Assembly (NCBI GenBank): GCA_951213105.1
Contig: OX578150.1
Span: 19,570,022 to 19,634,021 of the forward strand
Origin: Amaurobius ferox
Lineage: Eukaryota > Arthropoda > Arachnida > Araneae > Amaurobiidae
Length of the DNA stretch: 64,000 nt
Reading direction: 5' to 3'
Of the stretch, positions 32,412 to 43,160 are shown piece after piece. The first letter of the stretch is position 1. Each line of letters begins with the position of its first letter. Under the pieces are notes generated by a model. It ran no database searches. It was not told where the DNA came from and saw nothing but the letters and a program-made list of their open reading frames with translations. A program made the translations under genes and the position numbers.

Positions 32412-32792
32412 GGCCAACGGCCGTACCGTGCTGAAAATACCGGTTCTCGTTAGATCACCGAAGTCAAGCAGCATCGGGCGCGGTTAGTACTTGGTGGGTG
32501 ACCACCTCGGAACACCGCGTGCTGTTGGCCATCTCGGGTGCGGTATCCCCGTAGTTTGCGAGCTAGATTTGCACGCTACCACAAATGCCGCCGTGTTCAT
32601 GCGGAGTACGATCACGTTAAACATGTGGGTTCGTAAGTCCTTCCGAGAGGTTGGTGGTAGGGGAAGGAGGGTACGGTCCCTGTGGATGCCTCCCCCACTG
32701 GGTTCCGGTCTAAATTGGGTGGCACTTCCCGGCCGTCCATACAGTTACCTTACACCTTTCTGGTAGGTCGGACAGTCTGGGTCTCAACAACA
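32412..32792 (+). mobile_element. Full-length 5S rRNA-derived SINE
   Basis: A 381-bp element flanked by a perfect 15-bp duplication ACAATAAATATTTGG (32397-32411 and 32793-32807). The head is a 5S rRNA-like unit (32413-32531). The body of about 255 bp has no counterpart in 5S genes but is repeated at 28005-28219 in reverse. The tail is CAACAACAAC. This is the architecture of SINE3-type elements: Pol III transcription from the internal 5S promoter and mobilisation by a LINE. The partner LINE is not clear, since no LINE here ends in CAA repeats. Confidence 0.92.
32413..32531 (+). ncRNA. 5S rRNA-like head of the SINE
   Basis: GCCAACGGCCGTACC at the start and GTGCTGTTGGCC at the end pair as the 5S terminal stem. 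The central GATCACCGAAGTCAAGCAGC and the C-box GGTTAGTACTTGGTGGGTGA are the internal promoter parts. One base is missing after CTTGG compared with the usual TTGGATGGGTGA. It is about 119 bp long. Because it is fused to a SINE body with a target duplication, I call it a SINE head and not a functional 5S gene. Confidence 0.88.
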
Positions 32793-32807
32793 ACAATAAA
32801 TATTTGG

Positions 32808-33590
32808 AAAATAATAATTTTTTGCAATTTTCTTTTAAAGAAACAAACATTGGATACACCTGTGGGATCTAATCAGAAAAGAGCAAGCCCTCCTGCTATA
32901 CGGAGGTAACAATCTCGATGACCCGTTTAGCGATTTATGCCAAATGGAGGAACTTTTCATGAAGCATATATTATGTCCAGGAAAAATGAGATATTAATGA
33001 ATTACGCAGCCAGAAGAAATTGTCATTGTTGCGTGGATTGACAGCACACATGATGGTAAATTTTCGGCGGCCGACGGCAATTTTGTTAGGTATATTTCGG
33101 GATATTATTTTGTGTAAAAGGTTTAATATATGGCCATATATTATCAATATATTTATTTTTTTTATAATGTTTTTTATTTTTGCATTTATTAATATATCTC
33201 CAAATGTTCTAAATATACAAATTTTTCTGCTTCACTCACAAGAATGGAATTGGCTGTGATGTCACACCAATCCCATGATGCAAGCCAGACAGCAGTTGTT
33301 TTCTCGTCACTTGTTTACTAATGTGGTGCCTACTGTGGTGTGTTTTGAGAAAGTTAGAGTGGTATGTTTTTAAGGCTTAGCTATGTTTTATACATTATAA
33401 GCATGCTTGTTATTTTTCTTCTTTTCCAATAAAAGCTCATCGGTGATAAAAATGAGTTGTGTGTTTCTTAGGCCTAAATTTCATACTAAGCATTCAGGGT
33501 TATGGGCCCAACTCATCACTATTCACTGTGAATTCAAAAGCTTAGGCATTTATTAATGTTTTTACAATCCAGTACTTTCAGTGACTTTAA
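32808..33590. other. Non-coding stretch, no gene recognised
   Basis: AT-rich sequence with only short open frames. GATGTCACACCAATCCCATG near 33257 and a CTCATCGGTGATAAAA near 33437 stand out in composition, but no family could be assigned. Confidence 0.5.
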
Positions 33591-34081
33591 GTTGGTTGGT
33601 TGGTTGATTATGGTTTAATGGCACAAGATCCAAAGAGGATATGCTGCGCCAGACATATGGTACCTAGATACATAAATTAGTATGGATTAAAAACACATGT
33701 ATAATTTAAAAGAGTGATAATGTGTGAAAAAAACCATGACTATGGAACATGTACAACAATGAAAACGAGATGAAAAATGACTAAAAGGTTATAAAAGGTG
33801 AAGTTAAAACTGATGGAAGAAACCAATGTCCAGTAGGAATGGGAAAAGCTCCAAATGAGGATTTTCTCCAATCAATTCTGCCAAATGTATAGTATTAGTC
33901 TTGAAATGCTTAAAACGGAACTGTTTATATTTCGAACACTCAATTAAAATATGTTTGATACTTGCTGATGTCTGACAACTATTACAAAAGGGTTCAATTT
34001 CTTCTAAAAGTAAGTGTCTATGGGTAAAACGAGTATGGCCAATGCACAAACGAGTTAATATAACATCAAGTTTCCTACACA
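33591..34081 (-). mobile_element. LINE family A copy E, 5'-truncated (491 bp)
   Basis: 3' end of family A: tail, 3' UTR and the last roughly 90 codons of ORF2, including the terminal knuckle CNSCQTSASIKHILIEC (near 33985-33935). The sense 5' break is in the FQCRKLDVILTRL region. Next to its 5' break lies the pogo-like fragment starting AATGCAGTAGGC. No clear target duplication was found. Confidence 0.88.
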
Positions 34082-34870
34082 ATGCAGTAGGCAATCATGT
34101 ACCACCAATGTTAATATTTTCCCACGTGCATTTCAAAGATTACATGTTAAAAGGGGCTCCACCTGAATCAACAGCAGGTGCTAATCCTTTTGGCTGGTCT
34201 AACGAAGATATCTGTTTGAGAATTTACGACATTTTGTAAAACATGTAAAACCTACAATTCACGAGAAAGTCTTATTAATTGTTGATAACCATGATACTCG
34301 TATTTCTATACTATCTATAACATTACAAAAAGCAATGGCATGGTTCTACTAACGCTTCCACATCACACATGGCACAAGTTACAGACATTAGACTGAGCAG
34401 TTTTGGGGCCATATAAAGTGTTTTACAATCAGGTTGCATCTGAATGGATGCTGTCAATTCTAGGAAATCCCATGGAAATTTACAATGTAGCTAAAATTGT
34501 AGGAAAACCCTATAAAAAAGCTTTCACAATTGAAAACATTGTTAAAGGGTTTGAGACAACCGGAATATACCCTTTAAATGAAAACATATGTACTAAAAAT
34601 GAGTTCCTATCATCTTATACTACTGATCGATCATATGATGCATCCAATGGAAACCAAAATCTTTACAGATATCAGGTCTTCGTGTTCCATTGATTTATCC
34701 AACAATCATAACAATGATGAGCCTAGACCATCGACTAGTTTGGGCCAGAAAAAATCACATGTAGCAGTGTCTCCTGAAACGATTTGATCTTATCCCGAAG
34801 CTCTTAAAAAAAAAGCCGAGAAGGAAGACAAAAAGGAAGGACTAGAGTATTAATAGACACTCCAGAAAAA
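34082..34870 (+). pseudogene. pogo-like DDE transposase fragment (psq-type family), broken
   Basis: Reads NAVGNHVPPMLIFSHVHFKD, MLKGAPPESTAGANPFGWSN, then LLIVDNHDTR near 34275 (second catalytic Asp) and LSSFGAI-type text near 34400. It continues with YNQVASEWMLSILGNPMEIYNVAKIVGKP and FETTGIYPLNENI. This is the C-terminal two thirds of a DDE_1 transposase of the kind with a psq helix-turn-helix; a matching N-terminus from another copy is at 57368. Stops and frameshifts near 34235 and 34340-34400 kill it. Its 5' part is absent: LINE copy E abuts it at 34081. Confidence 0.78.
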
Positions 34871-34924
34871 GAACATACTGAAAAGAAAAAACAAAAATAT
34901 CTTAAACACAAAGTTAATTTCTCA

Positions 34925-35153
34925 GGCTGAAGGTCAATTTTGGGGTGAGAGGGAATTTCGAATAGGATGTTTTGTCTGCATTTATTTCAAGAAAAGCAAC
35001 TATTTATGAAATTTCTTCGGGAATCGGGTTTGATTGAGTGTGAGATGGTGTGTTTGAAATGAAATGGTAAGATGCCTTTCGCTTCTAAGACTTCTCTTTC
35101 AGATAGGCTTAATTGGATTTGTAGGAATGTAACTGATTCTAAGGTGTGTGGTA
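34925..35153 (+). pseudogene. Merlin (IS1595/ISXO2-like) transposase, N-terminal part
   Basis: Reads FMKFLRESGLIECEMVCLK (one stop) followed by NGKMPFASKTSLSDRLNWIC. This is the N-terminal zinc-ribbon-like region (C..C then W.C). It matches 59103-59330 closely. It is interrupted by the plus-strand LINE, whose target duplication AAGGTGTGTGGTA lies at 35141-35153 and 40833-40845. The catalytic part continues at 40846. In the family the enzyme cuts and pastes DNA with a DDE/DDD core. Confidence 0.72.
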
Positions 35154-35884
35154 CCCCACTGAATGATGTCTATGCCTTGTCGTGGTGGTGGGGCTTGTGT
35201 GTTCCAATGATCCTGAGAGCTATGCCGGTGGTAGCTTTTTGCTACTGGTAGGGTCTCCCATGCCGGACAGGTCAAAGGTGAGGCTCCTGACTAAACAAGA
35301 CATCCTGGTCCTAAAGGTTGGGGGTTGGAAGTGAGACACCAGTCCCACTCTGTAAAATCGTCAGGGATCCATTTCTTTTGTGGATACGGGTGTTGCTATC
35401 CCGAGGTACCCGAGCAAACTTTTTCTTCTAGCTGCAGATTGCATCAATGCCAAGCCCCTAGTAAACTTCACTTCTGCCTTATGGGCCTTAGTACCACTCT
35501 TCGGCCTCTGCTGTAAGGTATACCGTTTGGGTTCGGGAACGGGACCAGGTGGTTGTGTGACGAAAAGGGCGAAGCGGCGTGCATCTGTAGTATTGCTTTC
35601 AAGAAACGTTTGCAGTAAACGGTTCCAGAGGTCGAGTCCCTTGGTTGCGTTGGTTGGATGGTGGGGAGCGTTTCATATCGAGAAATCCCCCCTGGATCCT
35701 TGCTGATCCCTGGGCCCTGTGTACCTGGTGCACGTTATGACCCGCTCCTTATCATCTAGCTTTGCGAATGACTCCGGCGGTTACACTTTTCACGTTAGAA
35801 AAGTGTGGGGAGACGAGGCCTAGCGGGGGCCTCGATCGAACTGGAAGTAATCCGTGGTTCCTTTTCCTATCTTATGGTTACAGC
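35154..35884 (+). promoter_or_regulatory. 5' UTR of plus-strand LINE, partly shared with family A
   Basis: The first 210 bases or so are specific to this element. From about 35362 (CAGGGATCCATTTCTTTTGT, then GGATACGGGTGTTGC) to the ORF1 ATG it aligns, in the same order, with the family A 5' UTR. Shared blocks are CCCGAGGTACC, the CTTAGTACCACTCTTCGGCC block, AACGTTTGCAGTAAACGGTT, CATATCGAGAAATCCCC and GACTCCGGCGGTTACAC. The pyrimidine-rich tract of family A is almost absent here. Confidence 0.85.
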
Positions 35885-37093
35885 ATGGAGAAATCAGATT
35901 GGGCTCTTTCGAGTTTTCCTGATTCTCCGTGTTGCGACGATGTAGATGAGGAAGTGTTGAAAGGATTGGGCACATCTTCGGATGTTTCCCAATCAACCAT
36001 TGAAACAACCCCTCTGGGGTCGGATCATGGAAAAAAGGAGGAAGCCTGCAGTCCGGCTGTGGAAGGAAGTGACCTTGGTGACCGACACACTGAAACCATG
36101 GCTGTGACGCAGGGTATACTCACCAAAGCACAGAGGCGCAGGAGGAGGCGCACGCCTAGGCAGTTGGACCAGGAGCCTGTTAAAGCCGGCACTGCCACAG
36201 AGAAAGTTGGAGGCACCAAACGACCTAGTTCGTCAGGAGCCACACCTTCTCCAAGAGATCTTGTCGACAAGAAGAGATCGAGGACGGACATCCAACCTGG
36301 AACATACGCTCAAGCGGTCCAGGTTATTAAGATGGCCATCGTCAAAAAGTCCTTCCCTTCTAGCAAGCTGAGCAAGGAAGAGGTTGATAACATCCAGTTG
36401 GTGACTCTCGGTAAAATAGATGAGATCCCAACTGGTGAGCAACTTCCGAAGATTCATCTCTTCAGCTCAAACGCTGGAGCTGTGATTCTTCATTGCAATG
36501 ATGCAAATACTGTGGAATGGGTCAAGAGAACCTTCCATAACAACAGTCAGGTTCTGGGAGAGGCACTTATGGTCTTGAGTGCTAATGACCTTCCCAAACC
36601 TGTCAAGGTGGCATTTAAAACCAGGGATGTGTACACAAAGGAGCCGAGTGTCTTGCTGAAACGGCTGAACCGTTTCAACCCGGAGTTGAAGTCTGAGGAG
36701 TGGAGTGTTCTGCAAAACTTTGTGGAACCCCACTCTGTAAGATGGATCTTCGAGGTGGATTCGGAGGCTGCAGATGCGATTCGCAAAGCTGACCTTGGTG
36801 CATTCACCGGTTTGGACCGTGGAGTCTTCAAGATTCTTCGTGATCCAAACGAAAAGCCTAAGGGGAAGATGGAGATGGAGGAACAGCCAGCAGAACGGGC
36901 GACCTCCTCTCAGGTAAGTATTGGTAGTCTTGAGACTATGATACCTAGACTTAACGAACTAGAAATTGCTTCTGGTTCAGATGTTACACTTCATGCTAAC
37001 CCTCCGATCTCGGATGATGAGTTGGAAAAACGCATGAAAGATTTTGACAATGATATCATGTTGGATGCTGATCATTGTCATGATACTAGGTGA
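35885..37093 (+). CDS. ORF1 of plus-strand LINE (DUF4780-like)
   Basis: A 402-codon open frame from MEKSDWALSSFPDSPCC. I chose this ATG because it occupies the same place as the MEN start of family A; the frame is open 41 codons further upstream, but only through 5' UTR sequence. Residues about 1-140 are low-complexity and charged with a basic patch (KAQRRRRRRTPRQ). Residues about 140-330 form a globular region resembling DUF4780: YAQAVQVIKMAIVKKSFPSS, HLFSSNAGAVILHCND, VRWIFEVDSEAADAIRKAD and FTGLDRGVFKIL. The acidic tail ends LDADHCHDTR. There are no CCHC knuckles. Presumed role: RNA-binding gag-like partner of ORF2. Intact. Confidence 0.85.
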   Translation: MEKSDWALSSFPDSPCCDDVDEEVLKGLGTSSDVSQSTIETTPLGSDHGKKEEACSPAVEGSDLGDRHTETMAVTQGILTKAQRRRRRRTPRQLDQEPVKAGTATEKVGGTKRPSSSGATPSPRDLVDKKRSRTDIQPGTYAQAVQVIKMAIVKKSFPSSKLSKEEVDNIQLVTLGKIDEIPTGEQLPKIHLFSSNAGAVILHCNDANTVEWVKRTFHNNSQVLGEALMVLSANDLPKPVKVAFKTRDVYTKEPSVLLKRLNRFNPELKSEEWSVLQNFVEPHSVRWIFEVDSEAADAIRKADLGAFTGLDRGVFKILRDPNEKPKGKMEMEEQPAERATSSQVSIGSLETMIPRLNELEIASGSDVTLHANPPISDDELEKRMKDFDNDIMLDADHCHDTR

Positions 37094-37138
37094 ATTTCTT
37101 TCTCCTAGTCTTTCTGTGCCCTTTTCTTCTTTTTGTTT

Positions 37139-40100
37139 ATGGGCTGTCTTAAGGTTGTGCAAATTAATCTAGTCGATCTGCCTCTGCTATTCTTAGCAAA
37201 AGGCTTTTCAATGGTAGAGCTGATATTGCTCTTATCCAAGAACCCTGGACCTGTAATGGAAAGATTTTGGGTCTAGGGATTAAAGGATTTAGTGTCTTTT
37301 ATGACACATCCTGTACCAGACCCAGAGCCTGTATTGCTGTTAGCAACAAGCTCAATGCTGTTCATCTGATTAAATTCCTTGATGGTGACAATGTTGCTAT
37401 CAATGTGAAACTTAAAACTGACGAACATATGATGGATTACATCTTTGCTTCTGCCTATCTTCCTTATGAAGATAAGGAAACTCTCTCTAAGGTCATTATT
37501 AATCTTACGGAGTACTGCAATGGTAAAAAAATGATCATTGGTTGCGATGCAAATGCCCATAATACTGTTTGGGGCAGTAGTAATTGTAACCGTAGGGGTG
37601 ATGATCTTTTGGATCAGATCCTTCTTCATAAGCTCTACTTACTTAATAAGGGTAATACTCCTACCTTTGTGACCTCAAAACGTCGCGAGGTTTTAGATAT
37701 TAGCCTGTGTAATAGTTCTGCTTTTGAGTCCGTAATTGATTGGAGGGTTTCAGATGATATATCTTTGTCTGACCATCAATTAATTTATTTTTCTGTTAAA
37801 GGTCCTGTAACTGTTTTAGAGGACAAAGGTAGGAACCCTAGGAAGACGAATTGGGGTTCCTACAAAGAAGATCTTAGGGCCAATTTGGTGAATCATATTG
37901 GTGAGTATTCCTCTATTGAAAGCGTAGATCTGGCTGTTGACTTTGTGCAACAGGCTATCATCGACACCTTTCATAGTAACTGCAGAACCACCATAGCTGA
38001 CTCCCCAAGGACTGTTCCTTGGTGGTCTAGTGAGCTCAGCCGGTTGCGTGGGAAATGCAGGAAGCTCTTTAATAGAGCCAAGAATGGTGATTGGCAGACT
38101 TATAAATCTGCCCTCACCACCTATAATAAAGCAGTTAGGGATGCCAAGAAAAATTCTTGGAGAACATACTGCGAAGGTATTAATGATACTCCTGCCGTTG
38201 CAAAACTTGTTAAGTTGATGGCTAGAGACAGAAATTGTAAACTTAACACTGTTAAGAAGCCCAATGGTGACTTTACTGTCACTGGTGAGGAGACCCTTAG
38301 TGAGCTCTTCAGAGTTCACTTTCCGGTTTCTCATCCTGTTGTTCAGAATGACAGTGGTATTGCTTGCTCCACCTTGTCTGACGACAATAGCTGGGGTATT
38401 GCTAGGAGCATTGTTACTCTTGATAGGGTTAAATGGGCAATTAATTCCCATAAACCCTATAAAACTCCGGGAACTGATGGCATCATTCCTATTCTTCTCC
38501 AGGAGGGAATAGAGATGCTTGCTCCTATTCTCTGCAACATCTTCAGAGCTTGTATTGCCCTTGGTCATATACCAAATGCGTGGAGGCATACTAGGGTAAT
38601 CTTCATTCCAAAAATTGGAAAGGACAATTACTATGAGGCCAAATCTTTTAGGCCTATCAGCCTTACGTCTTTTCTGCTTAAGACTATTGAAAAACTTATC
38701 GATAGGTATTTAAGGGAAGTGATTCTGGCCTCTAAGCCCTTGTCTAGTTCTCAACATGCCTATCAACCGGGCAAATCTACGGACACTGCTCTTTACAGTC
38801 TCTCCTTTATTTTAGAGAGAAATCTCAATGCCAAGGAAATTGCTCTTGCTACCTTTCTTGACATTGAAGGTGCCTTCGATAAAGTACCCATTGACACCAT
38901 TCTTGTTGCTCTCAACAGAAGAGGTGTTGATACCACGATATCTTATTGGATTAAGAACCTGCTATCTAACAGGTATATCTGTGCATCTTTACTTGGAGAA
39001 AGTATGACTGTGCATGCACTTTCGGGCTGTCCACAAGGGGGTGTGCTCTCACCAATTCTCTGGTGTCTTGTTGTGGATTCTCTTCTGGAAAGCATTGATA
39101 TCTCTGGTGTTTCTTGCATTGGATATGCTGATGATGTTGTCATCGTTGCCAGGGGCAAATTTGGCAACACTGTCTCTGACATGATGTCTACTGCTCTTAG
39201 GAGGGTTGAAACATGGTGTAAAAATGCAGGTCTTACGGTTAATCCGCAGAAGACTGCTTTAGTTGCGTTTACAAGGAAACGCATACTTAATCTTGGGAAT
39301 ATTTGCTTATTTGGACAGAAGCTTATTTGCTCCAAGGAGGTTAAATTCTTGGGAATTTACTTTGACAAGGAACTTAATTGGAAGAGACACTTGGACTACT
39401 GCACAACTAAAGCCAGAAGAATCTTCTGGTCTTGTAGGAATGCTATTGGGAAAACCTGGGGCCTTAATCCCAGAGCTATTCATTGGATTTACTCGATGAT
39501 AGTCTGTCCTATCATTTCTTATGGATCCATTGTTTGGTGGTCCAGAATTAGAAATGAAACTGCTAAACTTGATTTAGTTAAGCTTCAAAGGTTGGTGTGC
39601 ATTGCAATCTCCGGATGCATGAAAACCACTCCTACTGCAACTCTTGAACTCTTACTTGGCTTGCATCCGCTCTATATGCGTATTGAGGCAGAAGCACTTA
39701 TCTGCATGAACAGACTCAAATATCTGAAACACTGGAAAGATTACTCAAGGTATTTATCTTGGGGTGAACTTAACAGTAATGTTGCTAGGCATCCTTATTT
39801 TTGTATGCCACCTGATGGCATACACGTCAAATTTACGTTTGATAAGCCTTATGAAATTCTTGTCCCCTCGCGGGATGATTGGAAGAGGACTCCAACCTAC
39901 AATAAACACAATTGTTTTGTATGGTATACTGATGGCTCGAAGATTGGCACTAGTACTGGTGCGGGAGTCTGCTGCCCCTATGATGGCACTAAGCTATCTT
40001 ATCCGCTTGGCAATTTTGCTACTGTCTTTCAGGCTGAAGTATTTGCCATTCTTATGTGTTGTAGAATTTGCTATGACAGAAAGTACGAGAATAGCCAGAT

Positions 40101-40749
40101 TTTCATTTGTTCTGACAGTCAGGCTGCTCTTATGGCTCTGGGGAAATTCACTGTGACGTCTTCCCTTGTCTGGGAATGCTATAAAGCTCTCTGTAAAATT
40201 GCTAGTAATAATAGTGTCATTCTGTACTGGGTGCCTGGTTATTCGGGCATTCCTGGCAATGAATTGGCAGATGAACTTGCTAGGAAAGGCTCTAATACTC
40301 CTTTTGTGGGCCCTGAGCCAGCCTTGGGTATTCCCAATAATCTTATCAGAAGAATTGTCTTTGACATCTTCAGGAAGCTTCAATGCAAGAACTGGCATGA
40401 CACTAAAGGGCAAAGGCAAGCGAAAATTCTCAATTGTAATTGCCCTAGTGCACGTCAAAAGGAACTCTTTAGACTTAGTAGAACTGGCATCAGGAGAGCT
40501 GTTGGGCTCCTTACTGGGCACTGCACTCTCAAGAGACATCTTAATATTATGGGTGTCTCCAAAGATTCGCTTTGCAGAGGCTGCAATTACAGCGAAGAAA
40601 CTGCAGCTCACATTCTGTGTGAATGTGAGGCCTATTCTGCTCACAGATTCGAACACATTGGTCGTCATGTGATTGAACCCTGGGAGCTGAACGACATTCC
40701 TGTCAAGTGCCTGCTTATGTTTGCATCGGCTACTGGTCTCTTCTCTTAG
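37139..40749 (+). CDS. ORF2 of plus-strand LINE (endonuclease-RT-RNase H-knuckle), one frameshift
   Basis: The open block 37267-40749 encodes 1,160 residues. The endonuclease start lies upstream in another frame (MGCLKVVQINL at 37139; DIALIQEPW near 37225), so one indel near 37171 separates them. Numbered from 37267: endonuclease IIGCDANAHNTVWGSS about 93 and LSDHQLIYF about 168; RT KTPGTDGIIP about 398, FRPISLTSF about 461, FLDIEGAFDKV about 531, GCPQGGVLSPILW about 588, and catalytic YADDVVIV about 620; RNase H YTDGSKIG about 887, AEVFAI about 923, SDSQAAL about 949 and VPGYSGIPGNELADELA about 985; terminal knuckle CRGCN...HILCEC about 1103. All RT and RNase H catalytic residues are present. 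The GCPQGGVLSP motif with RNase H suggests the R1/LOA group. Only the indel prevents calling it intact. Confidence 0.9.
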
Positions 40750-40845
40750 AGACCTTCACTTTTTGGGGTAGTACAATAGACCTCTGGTCGATGTGCTAGG
40801 CTCTTCTGGAGCCACCCACCTTCATATCATTCAAGGTGTGTGGTA

Positions 40846-41150
40846 GCATGTAAATGATTAGGCAGAAGTTGTGGTTTTGCTTTAGCAAGCTGAGGATAGA
40901 CAAGATTTTTTATTTAATATATAAACTCGTGATGGAAACTAAAACTTCGGTTCTGAATAGAGAGTATTTTTTTACTTCTTCGACCTTAGCAGACTGGAGA
41001 CAGTTTGTTAATGAGATGATTAGGGATTTAGTTGAAGAGAGTTTGGAGAAAATTGGCGGTGTAAGGAAAGTTGTGGAGGTGAATGAATCGAAATTTGTTA
41101 AGTGGAAATATAACAGAGGGGACACAGTGAAGGGGCGCCTGAGGAATTAA
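40846..41150 (+). pseudogene. Merlin transposase, central part after the LINE
   Basis: Continuation of 34925-35153. It reads IRQKLWFCFSKLRIDKIF, YFFTSSTLADWRQFVNEMIR and then VVEVNESKFVKWKYNRGDTV. The last stretch is the VEIDES.F...KYNRG motif of Merlin/IS1595 transposases, carrying the first catalytic Asp; here it is VEVNES, Asp replaced by Asn. The frame ends at 41150 without the rest of the core. The other copy (59100-59870) keeps VEVDE. Confidence 0.78.
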
Positions 41151-41997
41151 CAGGTGCACGGGTGTTTTTTATTTTTCGTTTGAAACAGGTGTATTTTTAA
41201 AGTGTTTATTGGTTTCGAAGACTTCATACAAGTTCAACTAGAATTTTAATCAAAGATTTGCATCTTAAATTCCAGGCAATGCTAGTTTTTTTAATGTGAA
41301 TAAGTAAGTGTTCTTTTCGTAATATAATGTATATTTTAGAGTCGTGTTTCCCAACCTCAGATACATGCAAAAAATTCAGTATTGAAGAATAGGACTCATT
41401 TAAATTATTTTATTAAATCAAAGATATTTTTTATTAAGAAATTAATGACTAAAAGTACATTTATACTTATATTTTCAAAATTTATTTATATTCCTTTTTT
41501 TAAGGTTGAATAATGCAAATTTTAATTAAAAATTTTCTTTTAAAGTAGTCAACATTGTAAAATTTATATTAATTTGGGAAAATGCACTTCTTTCTTGAAA
41601 CATTAGTTTAGTTCATGAAGTTCCATTATGTAGGATTTTTAAATCTTAAAAGACGAAAGTACAGTATACTTTTTATTCATTTCATTTTACATTCATTTCA
41701 TTTACATTATTTGTATCTTTATATATTTTCTAATGATGTTCTTGTAATTTTTGAAAAATCTAACAGGATTTAATCTCGCACATTTTATATTAATTAAATT
41801 TTATTACATTCCATTTTATTAGTTAAATTTTATTACATTACATTTTATTAATTAATTTTATTACATTCAAAAAATTGGGGGGGGGAGTATGATTTAAGAA
41901 AATAAACAGGTGCAGGTTTTCAAGGGGATAAAGGTTGAGAACCGCTGTTTTAAATCAAATTGCAAGTTGTGTACATGTATGTGCATGCAAATTGTGA
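41151..41997. other. AT-rich stretch, no gene
   Basis: No coding pattern. Near 41780-41870 an ATTAATTTTATTACATT unit is repeated three to four times, followed by a G-run (41876-41886). Confidence 0.5.
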
Positions 41998-42567
41998 ACA
42001 AAATTCATATAAATTATAGAAGCATCACTTAAATCGTTTGCTAGTTAGGCATAAGTACATCCCCCCCCCCCCCCTAAAAAGACATAAAACTCTTAGTCTT
42101 AGCGTTTTAATTATTGTTTTGATTTTCAATTATTAGAGATAACATAATTGAAAATAACTTTATATATATGCATTTAGAAAGAAATTACGCAATGTTTATT
42201 TGTGTATAATGAAAATTTTAGAATGATTGCTTGTTTAGAAAACTTTCCGAACATATTTTTGTAAATTCGCATATTTAAAACAAAAGTCATATACATTATA
42301 GAAGCATCACTTAAATCGTTTACTAGTTAGGCATAAGTACATCCCCACCCCCTAAAAAGACATTAAACTCTTAGTGTTAGCGTTTTAATTATTGTTTTGA
42401 TTTTCAATTATTAGAGATAACATAATCGAAAATCACTTTATTTATATGCATTTAGAAAAAAATTACGCGGTGTTTATTTGTATATAATGAAAATTTTAGA
42501 ATGATTGCTTATTTAAAAAACTTTCTGAACATATTTCTGTAAATTCGTGTATTTAAAACAAAATTCA
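41998..42567. repeat. Two-unit tandem duplication, 282-bp period
   Basis: GAAGCATCACTTAAATCGTT occurs at 42019 and at 42301. The surrounding 280 bp are repeated with about 90% identity by eye (AGTTAGGCATAAGTACATCC, AGCGTTTTAATTATTGTTTT and others). The C-run (14-15 C) in unit one is CCCCACCCCC in unit two. Non-coding. Confidence 0.88.
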
Positions 42568-43160
42568 TTAAAAATAACATCGTCTCCTGTAATAACATTG
42601 ACTGGTTTCAAAAAGCGTAATGAAACTTTCAGATGATTTATATTTTTCAGAAAGGGAAATACAGTTTTATTATGTATGTACCCTTCCAAAAAAAACCTGT
42701 ACTGCATATTTAAGTTGTGTTCAAGTAAAATTAATGTTATTTGAGTATTTATTTCATATTTTAAATTAAAAAAAAAATGATTAAATTAATTTTGTTAACA
42801 TCCTTTAACATTGGAGTCTACTGGGCCGCTCCCGACATTTAACTCCAAGTGACGTTGCGTCTTCACGTCCTCTCATTGGCTAGAGCTGAAGTGGCTCAAC
42901 CTTATAGATATAATAACCTTGCCTAAACCCCTAAAGGAAGGAAGACAAAGATAACTGTAGCTTAGGTTTCCTGCTAATTTCACTTCATTTAGAATCTAGT
43001 TGTGGTTCGTCTGGGTTTTTTTCTTCTTTTTAACAATTTCAAGCTGTGTTAGTACTGCAAAGATATATTAGTAAGTAGGTTAAAGATACTTGTCATTACC
43101 AGAGAAAATGAAATGTCGTGAGAGTGAACTGGCACAGGTAGGAGCTGTTTATATGATGTC
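42568..43160. other. Non-coding stretch with a promoter-like patch
   Basis: No gene recognised. At 42830-42920 the composition changes: GC-rich GGGCCGCTCCCGAC, a CTCATTGGCT CCAAT-like box and TATAGATATAATA about 30 bp later. This could be a promoter, but no coding exon follows convincingly. Confidence 0.3.

Larger units (their letters stand above)
35154..40832 (+). mobile_element. Full-length plus-strand LINE (DUF4780-like ORF1; EN-RT-RNase H ORF2)
   Basis: A 5,679-bp non-LTR retrotransposon inserted in a Merlin relic, with a perfect 13-bp target duplication AAGGTGTGTGGTA. Layout: a 5' UTR of 731 bp, ORF1 of 402 codons, a 45-bp spacer, ORF2 of about 1,203 codons with one frameshift, and an 83-bp 3' UTR without poly-A. 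It is the best-preserved element in the window and moderately GC-rich against its surroundings. Its ORFs are unlike family A, but much of its 5' UTR is homologous to family A. Confidence 0.93.

Noticed and set aside
32413..32531. Functional 5S rRNA gene
   Set aside because: The sequence is 5S-like over its full length, but it is fused to a SINE body, flanked by a 15-bp target duplication, lacks one base in the C-box region, and has a headless sister copy at 28005.
37816..38589. A 257-codon open frame on the - strand opposite ORF2 of the plus-strand LINE
   Set aside because: Antisense to the RT/endonuclease linker; composition and lack of motifs indicate a shadow frame.
42830..42920. Host promoter (CCAAT-like and TATA-like boxes)
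   Set aside because: No coding exon or other gene signal follows within several hundred bases, so I mention it only as a promoter-like patch.
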